The notes beneath the pieces are model-generated. The model made no database searches. It was not told where the DNA came from and was given only the letters and a program-made list of their open reading frames with translations. Below, piece by piece: positions 15,963 to 25,775 of a stretch of 64,000 nt of DNA. Position 1 is the stretch's first letter; the number at the start of each line of letters is the position of its first letter. Made by a program: the position numbers and the translations under genes. The stretch comes from Thiocapsa marina 5811 (GTDB lineage Bacteria; Pseudomonadota; Gammaproteobacteria; Chromatiales; Chromatiaceae). Where the stretch lies: the NCBI RefSeq assembly GCF_000223985.1, contig NZ_AFWV01000005.1, forward strand, positions 186,001-250,000, written 5' to 3'.

Positions 15963-18485
15963 TTACTCCGACCTCAACGCCTGCGCCGGATCCGTGTCGG
16001 CCGAACGATAAGCCGGGTAGAGGCCCGCCAGCAAGGCGGCGCTCCAAGCGAGCACGACACCCTGGATCAGGGTCATGGGCGGGATCTGCATCTCCATGGT
16101 CCAGCCGAAGGATCGCAGATTGACGACCTCGATGAGGAGGTCCGCCATGACGAGTCCGAGGGGAATCGCCAGTATGCCCGCCGAGAGGCCCAGGATAGAG
16201 GTTTGGGTCAAGATCAACAGGGTCAGCTCGCGTCGGGTCATGCCGGTCGCGCGCATCACCGCGTAATCGCGACGCCGTTCCAGCTCGAGCGCCGTCAATG
16301 CGCTCAGCACGCCGATGAAGGCTACACCGATCGCCAGTAGACGCAGGACATGGGTGATGGCGAAGGTGCGGTCGAAGATGTCGAGCGATTGCTCGCGGAT
16401 CTGCTCGTTCAGGCTGACGAGGACCGGGGCATCGAACGTCTCGGTCAAGTCGCGAACGCGTTCGAAGACCTCGGCTCGATCGGTCGTGTCGTCCACCATG
16501 ATGCCGATGGATGAGACGGTGTCGTCGTTCCAAAGCGCGGCGTAATGGCTGCCGGTCATGACCAGCATGCCCGCATCCGAGCCGTAGTCGCGAAAGATGC
16601 CGCCGATCTCGAAGGACTGCCACCCCTGCTCGGTGAAAAGGGCAATCCGGTCGCCGACACCGACGTCCTGGTGATAGGCGTAAGGCTCGGAGGCGAGAAT
16701 CAGCTCGCCGGCCTCGAAACGCGTCCAGAGATCCGCGGCTTCCCTGCCCTCGAAGCTGAAACCGCTCGGGCTGACCGACGAGGAGGTCAGTCCGAGCAGC
16801 AGCACCGAGCCGGTGTCCGACTCGGCCCGCACGCTGCGACCCATGCTGATCTCAGCGATGCCGGGAAGGCCGGCCAGCCGCTGGGCCAGCCCGGACGGCA
16901 GGTCGCCATCGGCGCGATTGCCTGTCTCGGATGGCGAAGAGACATAGATGTCGCTTTGCAGGGTCGTGTCGAGCCAGACGATCAGGCTGCTGCGAAAGCT
17001 GTCGATCATGACGCCGACCCCGAGGGTCGAGGAAATGGCGACCGTCAGAGCTGCTGCGGCGATGCCGGTACGGGTGATGGATGCGGCCACACCGCGCGCC
17101 GCGAGCACGGCGGGGATTCCGCCGATCGGCCCCACGACGCGGGTCAAGCCGAGTGCAATCGCGCGGAGTAGGGCGGGCACACAAAGGCTGAAGCCGAGGA
17201 TCAGGATCAGAATCGCCAGGAAGCCGAGACCGAGCGAGCGACTCGGGATCTGGGCCGCGCCCCATCCGATGATCATCAGGGTAAAACCGAACGCCCCCAG
17301 CCAGAGCACCCAGCGCTGTCCGCGACGCTCCAGGCTGTTGGCGCGGAGCACGTCGCGCGGCTGAGCCCGTGCGGCCTCGATTGCAGGTCCGAGTGCGGCG
17401 ACCAAGGTAATCAGAAGTCCCGCGGTCATGCCTTTCACGACCGAGAGCGGTGTGACGAAGAGCTCGCGCACGGTCAGTGCGAAATAGATGTCGTTGATGG
17501 TGCGGGTGACCAGCTGCACCAATCCCCAGCCGGTGAGGATACCCAAGGCCAGCCCGAGGACTGCTCCGGCGAGCGCGAAAAGCAGCGCCTCGGACAGGAC
17601 CAAGGCGAACAATTGGGTGCGCGTGCAGCCGAGCGTCCGCAGCGAGCCGAGTAGGCTGCGTCGCTGCAATACCGCGAAGGTCATGGTGTTGTAGATGATG
17701 AATCCGCCGACCAGCATGGCGAGCAGGCTCATGGCGGTCAGATTGGTATGGAACGCCCGTGTCATCCGACGCAGGGTCTCGCTGCGTTGTTCTGATGCGA
17801 CCAGCCGCAGACCGGGCGGAAGCGCTTCGGCCAGAACGGACGCGTCTTCGGGCGTGATGACCAGATCGATTCGGTCGATGGTGCCGATGCGCTCCGTGAC
17901 CTCTTGTGCGGTTGCGATGTCTGCGATCGCGAGACCCTCGAAACCGCTGGTCTGATCCGAGGTGAGGATGCCGACCAGCTCGGCCGAGAGCTCGCGGGTC
18001 CCGATCCGCAGCGGCACGGTGTCGCCCGGAACGACACCGAGTCGCCGTGCGTCGCTCGCGCTCAGCAGCAGGGTATCGGGCTGTGTCAGGATTCGGATCA
18101 GCGACGGACCTTCGACCGAGAGACCGCTGCCTCGGACGGAGGAAAAGGCCAGCAGATCGAGTCCGATCAGCGTGAAGGTCGCGTCGGCGATCCGCACCGG
18201 CGCCTCGATGATCGGCGAGGCATCGATCGCCGCAAGTCCGCCGTGGCGGCGCAGGTCTGCATAGACCGCATCCGGGATGCCGCCGGAGGCCGATTCGATG
18301 CGGTGTGTCGCCCGTCCGGCGACCCGCTCGATCGAGAGATCGAAGGCCCGCCGCGCGCTCTCGTTGGCGATGTCCACGGCGATCACGACCGCTACACCGA
18401 GTGCGATGCCGAGTATCGAAAGACCGGACTGCCAGCGATGGCGGGCCAGATAGCGCAGGCTGGCGCGGACGAGGACCGGAATCAC
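15963..18485 (-). CDS. ABC transporter permease, FtsX/YbbP type
   Basis: An 840-residue permease with two FtsX/MacB-like halves. A first helix near residue 20 is followed by a large periplasmic domain and a set of helices around residues 240-420. The second half repeats this, with the last three helices at the C-terminus. Size and layout fit the YbbP family, partners of YbbA ATPases that move lipophilic substrates out of the inner membrane. The start is a GTG overlapping the ATPase stop (GTGA). A much longer open frame upstream lies inside the ATPase gene and is rejected. Substrate unknown. Confidence 0.85.
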   Translation of the reverse strand: MIPVLVRASLRYLARHRWQSGLSILGIALGVAVVIAVDIANESARRAFDLSIERVAGRATHRIESASGGIPDAVYADLRRHGGLAAIDASPIIEAPVRIADATFTLIGLDLLAFSSVRGSGLSVEGPSLIRILTQPDTLLLSASDARRLGVVPGDTVPLRIGTRELSAELVGILTSDQTSGFEGLAIADIATAQEVTERIGTIDRIDLVITPEDASVLAEALPPGLRLVASEQRSETLRRMTRAFHTNLTAMSLLAMLVGGFIIYNTMTFAVLQRRSLLGSLRTLGCTRTQLFALVLSEALLFALAGAVLGLALGILTGWGLVQLVTRTINDIYFALTVRELFVTPLSVVKGMTAGLLITLVAALGPAIEAARAQPRDVLRANSLERRGQRWVLWLGAFGFTLMIIGWGAAQIPSRSLGLGFLAILILILGFSLCVPALLRAIALGLTRVVGPIGGIPAVLAARGVAASITRTGIAAAALTVAISSTLGVGVMIDSFRSSLIVWLDTTLQSDIYVSSPSETGNRADGDLPSGLAQRLAGLPGIAEISMGRSVRAESDTGSVLLLGLTSSSVSPSGFSFEGREAADLWTRFEAGELILASEPYAYHQDVGVGDRIALFTEQGWQSFEIGGIFRDYGSDAGMLVMTGSHYAALWNDDTVSSIGIMVDDTTDRAEVFERVRDLTETFDAPVLVSLNEQIREQSLDIFDRTFAITHVLRLLAIGVAFIGVLSALTALELERRRDYAVMRATGMTRRELTLLILTQTSILGLSAGILAIPLGLVMADLLIEVVNLRSFGWTMEMQIPPMTLIQGVVLAWSAALLAGLYPAYRSADTDPAQALRSE

Positions 18486-19216
18486 CAGGCGAGATCTCGC
18501 GCCGAGTCGACCAACTGTCCCTTGTCGAGCGTGAGCACCCGGTCGGCGATGCGCGAGACCGCCAGGCTGTGCGTCACCAGGATGAGGGTCCGGCGCCGAT
18601 CCGCGAACAGCTCGGCGAGGAGCGCGAGGATCTGCTCGCCGGTCTCCACGTCCAGGTTGCCGGTCGGCTCGTCGGCGAGGACCAAGGCAGGGGAATGGAT
18701 CAGTGCCCGACCGATGGCGACGCGCTGCTGCTCGCCGCCGGAGAGTTGATCCGGAAATGCACGGGCGCGACCGGCGAGTCCGAGGCGCTCCAGCATCTCG
18801 GTGATCCAGGGCATGCCCCGGGCGAGCGAGGTGCCGTTCAGCTCGAGCGGCAAGGCGAGGTTCTCGGCGACCGTGAGGGTCGGGATCAGATTGAAGAACT
18901 GATAGATGAATCCGACTTGGCGCCTTCGCAGGAGCGTCAGGCCGGGCTCGCCGAGAGTGGACAGGCGATACCCCATGACCTCGACATGTCCCTGGTCGGG
19001 CCGATCGATCCCGGCGAGCAGGTTGAGCAGGGTCGATTTTCCCGATCCGCTGCGCCCCAGCAGGGCGACGCACTCGCCGCGGCCCACATCGAAGTCGATC
19101 CCTTCCAAGACGCGGTGCTCGGTCGTTCCCTCGCCCTCGCGATAAAACTTGTGCAGGTCACGGATGCGCAGCACCGGCTGGTCGGCAGGCGGTGACTCGA
19201 ACGCCGGGGCCTTCAT
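18482..19216 (-). CDS. ABC transporter ATP-binding protein, LolD/YbbA type
   Basis: A 244-residue ATPase with Walker [17 protein letters not shown], signature [15 protein letters not shown], Walker [14 protein letters not shown] and the H-loop VTHS. The [10 protein letters not shown] form is typical of the LolD/MacB/YbbA group that works with FtsX-like permeases, matching the next gene. The start at MKAPAFES is chosen because it overlaps the stop of the small upstream gene (ATGA), and upstream residues are not family-like. It should energise the neighbouring permease at the cytoplasmic face. Confidence 0.9.
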   Translation of the reverse strand: MKAPAFESPPADQPVLRIRDLHKFYREGEGTTEHRVLEGIDFDVGRGECVALLGRSGSGKSTLLNLLAGIDRPDQGHVEVMGYRLSTLGEPGLTLLRRRQVGFIYQFFNLIPTLTVAENLALPLELNGTSLARGMPWITEMLERLGLAGRARAFPDQLSGGEQQRVAIGRALIHSPALVLADEPTGNLDVETGEQILALLAELFADRRRTLILVTHSLAVSRIADRVLTLDKGQLVDSARDLAW

Positions 19217-19452
19217 GCGAGCCAACGCACCAGATAATAGAGCCGCTGACCCTCCGATGAGCTCGACGGCCCGTAGACGAGCGCCGGATGGAGACCGCGC
19301 TCGGCATGTGCCCCGGAGAGCGCCGTCGCTTCGTCGTCCACGACCGTCACGCAACCCTCCGGGTAGCGCGCACGGTCAGTCCGTTTTGTCTTCACGATCG
19401 CGTATCTGTGGTCCAGAGACGTCGACTCGGGGTCGATGAGAATCTTGGGCAT
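19213..19452 (-). CDS. Small conserved-looking protein coupled to ABC transporter
   Basis: A 79-residue protein beginning MPKILIDPES. The stop overlaps the ATPase start by four bases, which supports it as a real gene. It contains several Tyr and Arg residues and a C-terminal [10 protein letters not shown] segment, but no signal peptide, helix or known motif. Codon use resembles its neighbours. An in-frame ATG 16 codons upstream is possible, but the sequence there is less convincing. Function unknown; it may be a regulator or accessory of the exporter. Confidence 0.55.
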   Translation of the reverse strand: MPKILIDPESTSLDHRYAIVKTKRTDRARYPEGCVTVVDDEATALSGAHAERGLHPALVYGPSSSSEGQRLYYLVRWLA

Positions 19453-19710
19453 GAGGTCTAAGGTCTCGGAGGCTTGGGTCCGCGAGTGCGTCCGGAGCAA
19501 TCGCCGGGCAGGCGAAAATGGTTTGCCCTTCGGGTCAAGTGGTGCATTCGCTCGGCGTGCTCAAGTGCGAATCGACAGGTTGCGTCGGGTTTTTGGGCGT
19601 TGGTCGCGCTTCTGTTATCCTGCCCAACTTCGACGATTCGCTCCTCGTGCCGTCCCGGAATGCTGTCCCCCTAATGCAATCTGCCTCATGACATCTCGGA
19701 GTGTCGTACC

Positions 19711-21096
19711 GTGATCGCCCAGCATGCACTCGTTCTGAACTTGCATCAGCCCGCCGGCAATCTCGAGGAGCTCCTCGACAACCAGAGCTGGGAGGCGAAG
19801 GAGATCCTCTTCGCCCTGGATCGCATCCCGCGCAGCCTGTGGGGCCACGAAGACCTGGCCCGCGTCCACATCTCCCTGTCCGGCACCCTGCTCGAGACCC
19901 TGTCCAATCCCGAGTTCCAGGAGCGTGTCTACGGCACCGTGGATTGCGGGTCGCTCCTGTGGCACCTCCAGAACGAGAAGCTCTTCGAGGTCTTGGGCAC
20001 GGGCTACTATCACCCGGTGCTACCCTTGATCCCGGAGGCCGATCGCGAGGAGCAGCTGCGCCGTTGGCTCGGCATCGCACACCACCTGCTCTGGCGTCCG
20101 CGCTTCCAAGGGTTCTGGCCGCCCGAGATGGGCTTCTCGATGGAGCTGATCCCGCTGCTGCGCGCCTTCGGCTATCGGTACGTCATGGTCGACAGCGAGC
20201 ACGTCGAGCCGATCTCGCCGATGAGCTGGCAGGAGCTTCGCTACCGGCCGCACATCGCGCGTTTCGGCGGCGAGGCGATCACGGTCATCGTGCGCGATCG
20301 CGACCTCTCCGACGCTCAGGAATCCGGGATGGAGCTGGGTTGGTTCCTCGCCGAGGTCGCCGAGCGGACCAAGTGGTGCGACTTCACGCCGCTGGTGACG
20401 ACCTGCACCGACGGGGAGAACGGCGGTTGGTTTCGTAACGTAACCGAAGGGGCCAACTTCTGGAGCGCCTTCTATCTGCCGTTGCTTGAGCGTGTCGCCG
20501 CCGGCGAGGCCGCGATCGCGCCCACCTTTATCAGCCGCTATCTCGATACCTACGGCGCCCACGGCGAGGTGCGCGTGCGCACCGGCGCCTGGAACACCGG
20601 CTGGCACCATGGACGCGATTTCACGCAATGGACCGGCTCGGATCGGCAGAAGCAGGCGATCGAGGCCTTCGCAAAAGCCAGCCGAATGGTCCACGATGCG
20701 CGTTGGTACGCCACCGAGCGGGGCGTCCGAGAAGGCCCCGAGGCCGAGGCGATCGAGGAGGCGATGTGGCGTCTGTTGCGCGCCGAGACCAGTTGCCATC
20801 TCTACTGGGGCGAGGCTTGGGTGCCGCGCGCCGACGCGGATCTCGAGGCCAGTCGGACCGCGCTCGAGCGTATCGGGATCCGAGCGGATGCGCCGCAGGA
20901 CGATGCAACCGCTCCCGAGACCGAGCCCACATCCCTACCCGGGTCCGTGCAGACGTCCGAACCCAAGTCCGATTCGGTTCCCGCAACCGGAGCAGTCGCA
21001 ACGCCTGTCCGCTCCGAAGCGGTCGTCGACGCCGCGCCGAGACCTGAGCCCGGCGGGCCGGATGTCTCGGAAACCGATGCATCGAAATCCTCTTGA
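19711..21096 (+). CDS. Glycoside hydrolase family 57 protein
   Basis: A 461-residue GH57 enzyme. Visible family regions are LNLHQPAGN at the N-terminus, GFWPPEMGFS with the likely nucleophile glutamate, and TTCTDGENGGWF in the later catalytic region. GH57 members act on alpha-glucans as amylases, 4-alpha-glucanotransferases or branching enzymes; the exact reaction cannot be told here. The last 80 residues are a low-complexity Pro/Thr/Ser/Glu tail. The start is a GTG at 19711. A second GH57 gene follows, so the pair probably works on storage glycogen or a related cytoplasmic glucan. No signal peptide is seen. Confidence 0.87.
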   Translation: MIAQHALVLNLHQPAGNLEELLDNQSWEAKEILFALDRIPRSLWGHEDLARVHISLSGTLLETLSNPEFQERVYGTVDCGSLLWHLQNEKLFEVLGTGYYHPVLPLIPEADREEQLRRWLGIAHHLLWRPRFQGFWPPEMGFSMELIPLLRAFGYRYVMVDSEHVEPISPMSWQELRYRPHIARFGGEAITVIVRDRDLSDAQESGMELGWFLAEVAERTKWCDFTPLVTTCTDGENGGWFRNVTEGANFWSAFYLPLLERVAAGEAAIAPTFISRYLDTYGAHGEVRVRTGAWNTGWHHGRDFTQWTGSDRQKQAIEAFAKASRMVHDARWYATERGVREGPEAEAIEEAMWRLLRAETSCHLYWGEAWVPRADADLEASRTALERIGIRADAPQDDATAPETEPTSLPGSVQTSEPKSDSVPATGAVATPVRSEAVVDAAPRPEPGGPDVSETDASKSS

Positions 21097-21140
21097 TCCA
21101 CTCCGGTAACCCCGGAACCACCTTCCTCCAGGAGTTCAGC

Positions 21141-22607
21141 GTGAAACCGCTTTCCGAGTACGTCGATGACCTTCCGAATATCTGCGGCCACGAGTCGGAG
21201 GTCGAGGCCGTCGTTGCCGACGCGCGCACGCGTACGCTTTTCGCCGATCGCGGCGGCATCGATTTCGGCTCCATCCGCTCGGCGACCGCGATCGCCCTGC
21301 ACCAGCACCAGCCGCTCATCCCGGCCGGCGGCGGGGATCTGCACAGCGCCGCACTGATCAGCAACCTCCAGTACATGATGGAGAACCAGCACATCGGGGA
21401 CAATTACAACGCCCCCGCCTTCGTCTGGTGCTACAAGCGGATGGGCGAATTCATCCCGCAGTTGATCGGCGAGGGCAAGTCACCGCGCTGCATGCTCGAG
21501 TACTCGGGCACGCTGCTGCACGGTCTGCGCAAGATGGGCGAGCATCATGTGATCGATGCGCTCAAGGGGATGACCTGCAACCCGGACTACAACTGGGCGG
21601 TGGAGTGGCTCGGCATGCCGTGGGGCCACGCGGTCGCGCCGTCCACGCCGGTGCAGGACTTCCGTCTGCACGTGAAGGCGTTCCAGCATCACTTCGCCGC
21701 CATCTTCGGCTGGGAAGCGCTGGAGCGAGTACGCGGTTTCTCGCCCTCCGAGATGGCCCTGCCGAATCATCCCGACGTCGCCTATGCCTTCGTGAAGACG
21801 CTGGTGGACTGCGGCTTTCAATGGGTCCTGGTTCAAGAGCACACGGTTCAACAGCTCGACACCGGTCGGCATCCGGAGCGCCCGCACATCCCGCATCGCC
21901 TGGTCGTCACCAACTCCCACGGCGAGACCGCGAGCATCATCGCGATCGTCAAGACCCAGGGGTCGGACACCAAGCTGGTTGCTCAGATGCAGCCCTGGTA
22001 CGAGGCGCAAGGGCTGCAGCGTGTTGCGCTCGCCGGCAAGTCGATCCCGCCGCTGGTCACCCAGATCGCAGACGGCGAGAACGGCGGCGTCATGATGAAC
22101 GAGTTCCCGGGGAAGTTCATGGAGGTGGTCGGGGCGTCGAGCCACACCGACACGCCGATGATGAACGCCAGCGAATACCTCGAGCACCTGTTCGCGCTCG
22201 GCATCAAGGAGTCCGATCTCCCCGAGATCCAACCCCTGTTCCACGATCGCATCTGGGCGCGCATCCAGCCCGGCGACGGGCCGGAGAAACTGGAAAAGGC
22301 GATCGCCGAGCTCAAGCAGGAAGACGGTCGATTCCATATGGAAGGCGGCAGCTGGACATCCGATCTGTCCTGGGTGAAAGGCTACGACGACGTGTTGGGT
22401 CCGATGGAGGAGGCGAGCGCCAACTTCAACCAAAAGGTCCTGATCCCCGGCGTCCCCGCCAACGACCCGCGTTACCGCAACGCGCTCTTCCACCTGATGG
22501 CCTCCCAAACCAGCTGCTATCGCTACTGGGGACAGGGTCTTTGGACCGATTACGGACGCGAGATCTGCCGACGGGTCAATGCGATCCTCGAGCAGGATTT
22601 CGGCTGA
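21141..22607 (+). CDS. Second glycoside hydrolase family 57 protein
   Basis: A 488-residue GH57 homologue with ALHQHQPLIPAGGGD near the N-terminus, GFSPSEMALPNH at the predicted nucleophile region and IADGENGGVMMNEF later. The GTG at 21141 is chosen because AGGAG precedes it by six bases; a TTG overlapping the previous stop is also in frame. It differs clearly from the preceding GH57 protein (no low-complexity tail, different catalytic-region context), so it is not a recent duplicate. The two probably act in the same alpha-glucan pathway in the cytoplasm. Exact specificity unknown. Confidence 0.85.
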   Translation: MKPLSEYVDDLPNICGHESEVEAVVADARTRTLFADRGGIDFGSIRSATAIALHQHQPLIPAGGGDLHSAALISNLQYMMENQHIGDNYNAPAFVWCYKRMGEFIPQLIGEGKSPRCMLEYSGTLLHGLRKMGEHHVIDALKGMTCNPDYNWAVEWLGMPWGHAVAPSTPVQDFRLHVKAFQHHFAAIFGWEALERVRGFSPSEMALPNHPDVAYAFVKTLVDCGFQWVLVQEHTVQQLDTGRHPERPHIPHRLVVTNSHGETASIIAIVKTQGSDTKLVAQMQPWYEAQGLQRVALAGKSIPPLVTQIADGENGGVMMNEFPGKFMEVVGASSHTDTPMMNASEYLEHLFALGIKESDLPEIQPLFHDRIWARIQPGDGPEKLEKAIAELKQEDGRFHMEGGSWTSDLSWVKGYDDVLGPMEEASANFNQKVLIPGVPANDPRYRNALFHLMASQTSCYRYWGQGLWTDYGREICRRVNAILEQDFG

Positions 22608-22632
22608 CGACAACCTAGGACACGACCTCGCA

Positions 22633-23028
22633 ATGAATGCATTTCCGAATGAAGAGGATCTCACGGGCAGTTTCGACATGCCGGGTGAAGAGCGCTATAT
22701 CGCGTTTCTTGCACGGGTCACACAGCAGGGCCAGGTCTGGACGTTGAAGGGGGATGATGGCTTCATCGCCTTCTCAGACGATGAAGGACGGGATTGTTTT
22801 CCTTTCTGGCCCGACGCGGCATGTGCCACGGCGCTGGCGACGCAGGATTGGGCCGATTGCCGCGCCGAGCCGTTGGCGCTCGAGGTCTTCATGACCCGTT
22901 GGTTGACCGGTATGGCGAAGGATGGCCGGATGGTCGCCGTCTTCCCCGCTCCCGATGGCTCGGGCGTGGTCATTGCGCCCGAGACCCTGTTGGAGGATCT
23001 TCGGGAGGAGGGGGAGCAGGGCGCTTAA
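22633..23028 (+). CDS. DUF2750 family protein
   Basis: A 131-residue protein matching the DUF2750 pattern: an ERYIAFLARVTQ start, WTLKGDDGFIAFSDDEGRD, PFWPDAACA and a C-terminal half with WADCRAEPLALEVF. Members are small cytoplasmic proteins of unknown function. The gene follows the second GH57 gene by about 25 bp and may be cotranscribed. The ATG at 22633 is chosen; no strong ribosome-binding site is seen, and an upstream in-frame extension overlaps the GH57 end. Confidence 0.75.
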   Translation: MNAFPNEEDLTGSFDMPGEERYIAFLARVTQQGQVWTLKGDDGFIAFSDDEGRDCFPFWPDAACATALATQDWADCRAEPLALEVFMTRWLTGMAKDGRMVAVFPAPDGSGVVIAPETLLEDLREEGEQGA

Positions 23029-23124
23029 CGGGGCTGTGTTGATGGGATGATCCGAGGCCGCTCGCCCGCGGGATGAACGGTTGCTCGCGCGTCCGTCGAG
23101 GTCACTCGTTTTGGTCACGAAGGG

Positions 23125-23580
23125 ATGAACGCCGTGAACGATACCTTAAGCAAGATCAAGGCTCAGGCAGAGCGTGCCCGAACCTCGCACGAGGAGGTCA
23201 AGGAGACGTCGCTGGAGAAGGCACAGCGTCGACACGAAGCGGCGCTGCCCTTGCTGAAGGCGTTCGCCGACGTTCAGGACAACTTCGTCAAGATCGATGT
23301 GCTCAAACGCATCTGGCCTCGGGACTACGATCGGCGACCCGACCGGGTTCACGGCTTAGTGGCAGCTGTCCTCGGCGGAGAAGCCCACCCCTGCGGCATC
23401 ATGCTGCATGTTCCCGGCGGTCTTTGTTCCTTCGAGGTGCGCGAGAGCTGGGACGGCAATATCACCTATGTGAGCTCGCGCGAGACCAACGGATCGAGAC
23501 CTCTGCTGTGGCAGTTCGACCAGCCCGATCCTTGGCTCGACGGGTTCTATCGGACCATGGCAGGGCTGCTCGAGGTTTAA
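23125..23580 (+). CDS. Hypothetical protein, ends in inverted-end element
   Basis: A 151-residue soluble protein with a charged, helical N-terminal third (coiled-coil-like, residues 5-40), followed by a mixed region containing HPCGIMLHVPGG and ITYVSSRETNG. No family is recognised. GAAGGG lies immediately before the ATG, so the GTG three codons inside (23134) may be the true start. The stop codon TAA is the first three bases of repeat copy 2, so the original C-terminus could have been altered by insertion of that element. Confidence 0.65.
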   Translation: MNAVNDTLSKIKAQAERARTSHEEVKETSLEKAQRRHEAALPLLKAFADVQDNFVKIDVLKRIWPRDYDRRPDRVHGLVAAVLGGEAHPCGIMLHVPGGLCSFEVRESWDGNITYVSSRETNGSRPLLWQFDQPDPWLDGFYRTMAGLLEV

Positions 23581-23661
23581 ACCGCGTCCAGAGCGAGATG
23601 CTACGTTTCGAGTGAGCTCGACGTTTGCTGCATCCACGGCCCTTAGCGGACACGCGGTTTA
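23578..23661. repeat. Inverted-end element (TAAACCGCG ends), copy 2
   Basis: An 84-bp element with TAAACCGCGT at the left and ACGCGGTTTA at the right, closely matching the 9903-9985 copy in ends, spacing and two internal blocks. Its first three bases form the stop codon of the upstream gene. It is separated from copy 3 by only 23 bp of AT-rich DNA. Confidence 0.7.
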
Positions 23662-23684
23662 AAATTATCCATTTTTTAATATCT

Positions 23685-23770
23685 TAAACCGCGCCTTCTC
23701 CGACGGTTGTTAAATCTGCCGGGGTCGATCCCGTCCAAGAACATCGCATACCGCCGTCAGGCGCGGTTTA
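23685..23770. repeat. Inverted-end element (CTTAAACCGCGCC ends), copy 3
   Basis: An 86-bp element. Including two flanking bases on each side the ends are a perfect 13-bp inverted repeat, CTTAAACCGCGCC at 23683-23695 and GGCGCGGTTTAAG at 23760-23772. Bases 23768-23770 are the stop codon of the minus-strand reductase gene. The interior is less similar to copies 1 and 2. With copy 2 it fills the gap between two convergent genes and may work as a bidirectional transcription end. Confidence 0.65.
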
Positions 23771-25237
23771 AGTCTCGGTGATCTCGCACGCGATCCGGTC
23801 ATCGGGAGCTCCCTCGCCGCGGAGCAATTCCGCCAGCCGTCCGATAGGCGCTTCCGGACCGGCCAGATAGAAACGCAGGCCGCGCAGATCCGGATGATCG
23901 GCGCGGATCACCGCGAAGACATCGTCCGCCCGGCCGCTCATCAGCGGGGTTAGATGGAAGTTGTCCAGGGCATCGGCGAGGGCGCGCCCCCAACGTCCTT
24001 GGTGGTGCCCCTCCGGATACTGCGTGTCCCAGTAGAGGTGGAAGGACTCTATGACGTCGATCGAGACGGCGTGCTCGATCAGGCTCTTCGCCGGCGCGAT
24101 GCCGTCGCCGAAGGCGATGAAGACCGCCGGCTCCGGCGCGTCCTCGGTCAAGACGAATCGCCCGTACGGCCCCTCGACCGTGATCAGATGGCCGGGACGC
24201 AGTGGTTTGAAGACCGCCTCGGAGAAGGTATCGCCACCCAGTCTGACGTAAAACCAGAGATTTCGGGCGTTGCAGGGACAGCTTGCGATCGGCAGCTCGC
24301 GGCTCGCGCCGTCTTCGAGCGTAAGGCGCACGCGCTGCCCAGACATGAACCTCAGCGTCTGAGTCCGCGGGGTCTGGACGTTCAGCGCGACCAAGTCCTC
24401 CGAGATCTGCTCGAGCTTGCGTAGGCTGGCTCTGATCTCCTGATGCGGGAGATCGGTCACGCAGAGCGCCTCGGCGGCTTCGATCATCACGTCGGTCACG
24501 GCGGTGTGGGAGCAGGTCAGGAGATAGCCCATCGCCTTCTCGCGCTCGCTCAAGACATAATCGTGCTCGCGAATTCGGCGCGTCTCCCCGCCGATCAAGC
24601 GCGCCTTGCAGGCGCCGCAGTTACCGCTCGCGCAACCGTAATTGAGGTTGATTCCGGCGCGGACGGAGGCGTCGAGAATCGACTCGTTGCCCTCGACGAA
24701 GTAGTCGTGACCACTCGGGATGAGTTTGACGTTGGCTGCCATGATCCGAAGAAAGGTGTCTTTGGCGAAGAGTCGTGCACGTTCGTCCGTCGCCGCGCCG
24801 GCGTTCAGCGACGCGCGGGCGCCGAGGAACCAGTCGCGTGTCTCGTATGCCTGTTCCCGGCTGCCGGGAGGGGCGGAATCGGCGAGCGTCTGAAGGCGCT
24901 CGCCGACCCGGTCCAAGAGGTCTTCCGCGGCGCTCAAGGCCGACATGCGCTCGACGAGCGTCTGGCTCATCGCCCGTAGCCGTGCGACCAGGACCTGCGG
25001 GCTGGGCAGCGCTGAGTCGTGCCCCTCGGTCTTGGGAAGCGCATCGGACTTGATGCGCTCGACCCGTTCGAGCGCCGCGTCATCCGTGAGGCTGACGGAC
25101 GGAAAGGCGCGCAGGAGGTCGCTGACCGCGACCGATCCCTCGAAAGTGGCGATCTCGCCGCGTCTGATGCGCCGCTGCAGCTCGGCGCGGCTGACGCCGG
25201 CCAGGCGGGCGGCGCGGGACAGGCTCAGGTAGTCCAC
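23768..25237 (-). CDS. 2Fe-2S ferredoxin/FAD reductase with N-terminal HTH-like domain
   Basis: A 489-residue protein. Residues 1-50 look like a MerR/excisionase-type helix-turn-helix (SLSRAARLAGVSRAELQRRI). Residues 50-165 are helical and unrecognised. Residues about 170-260 form a plant-type 2Fe-2S ferredoxin with CASGNCGACKARL and a distant LLTCSHTA cysteine. Residues 275-489 resemble FAD/NAD(P)H-binding oxygenase reductases, with GPYGRFVL and a degenerate FIAFGDGIAP. The reductase would pass electrons from NAD(P)H through FAD to the cluster for an unseen oxygenase or other acceptor. The N-terminal HTH is unusual and suggests targeting or regulation. The stop codon lies in repeat copy 3. 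Confidence 0.78.
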   Translation of the reverse strand: MDYLSLSRAARLAGVSRAELQRRIRRGEIATFEGSVAVSDLLRAFPSVSLTDDAALERVERIKSDALPKTEGHDSALPSPQVLVARLRAMSQTLVERMSALSAAEDLLDRVGERLQTLADSAPPGSREQAYETRDWFLGARASLNAGAATDERARLFAKDTFLRIMAANVKLIPSGHDYFVEGNESILDASVRAGINLNYGCASGNCGACKARLIGGETRRIREHDYVLSEREKAMGYLLTCSHTAVTDVMIEAAEALCVTDLPHQEIRASLRKLEQISEDLVALNVQTPRTQTLRFMSGQRVRLTLEDGASRELPIASCPCNARNLWFYVRLGGDTFSEAVFKPLRPGHLITVEGPYGRFVLTEDAPEPAVFIAFGDGIAPAKSLIEHAVSIDVIESFHLYWDTQYPEGHHQGRWGRALADALDNFHLTPLMSGRADDVFAVIRADHPDLRGLRFYLAGPEAPIGRLAELLRGEGAPDDRIACEITET

Positions 25238-25411
25238 GGGCGTGAGTCTCCGATGTGGCCGGCAGGTCGGGTTGTTCTACGCAAGGCGTTGACGCGGGTC
25301 GAGGGCGCAAAACCGCCTTGCTGCCCTGATATCCTAGATCCACGAGTATCCGCGCCTTAGGGTGCGACTTCAATCCATCGGCTCAACCCGCCCTTCGTAA
25401 GGAGAGACGAC

Positions 25412-25738
25412 GTGGACGACAACACCAAGGTCCAGATCGAGGCCGCCGCGTTCCGCGGTCTGATCGAGCACCTGCAACGCCGCACCGACGTGCAGAACAT
25501 CGACCTCATGAACCTGGCCGGCTTCTGCCGAAACTGCCTTTCGAAGTGGTACATGAATGCCGCTGCAGAGCGCGGCATCGAGATGTCCTACGACCAGGCG
25601 CGCGAGGCGATCTACGGGATGCCGTACGCGGAGTGGAAGACCCGCTATCAACAGGAGGCGACCAAGGAGCAGGCGCGTCTGTTCGAGGAGACTCAGCCCT
25701 TGCACGCCTTCGTGAGCGGCCACGGTGGAAAGGCTTAG
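25412..25738 (+). CDS. DUF1244 family protein
   Basis: A 108-residue protein of the DUF1244 family, recognised by the central MNLAGFCRNCLSKWY segment and the MPYAEWKTRYQ block. Members are small all-helical proteins of unknown function, common in proteobacteria. The start is a GTG preceded by a weak AGGAGAG at about 25401-25407. It stands alone between the reductase and a hairpin repeat, divergent from the reductase gene. The Cys-x-x-Cys may bind a metal, but this is not established. Confidence 0.82.
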   Translation: MDDNTKVQIEAAAFRGLIEHLQRRTDVQNIDLMNLAGFCRNCLSKWYMNAAAERGIEMSYDQAREAIYGMPYAEWKTRYQQEATKEQARLFEETQPLHAFVSGHGGKA

Positions 25739-25775
25739 GCGCTCGGGGTAGCGCAGGTGGTTACAATGCCGGCAC

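Noticed and set aside
15963..19073. A single 1036-residue minus-strand protein
   Set aside because: The first part is out of frame within the ATPase gene; the permease begins at the GTG overlapping the ATPase stop.
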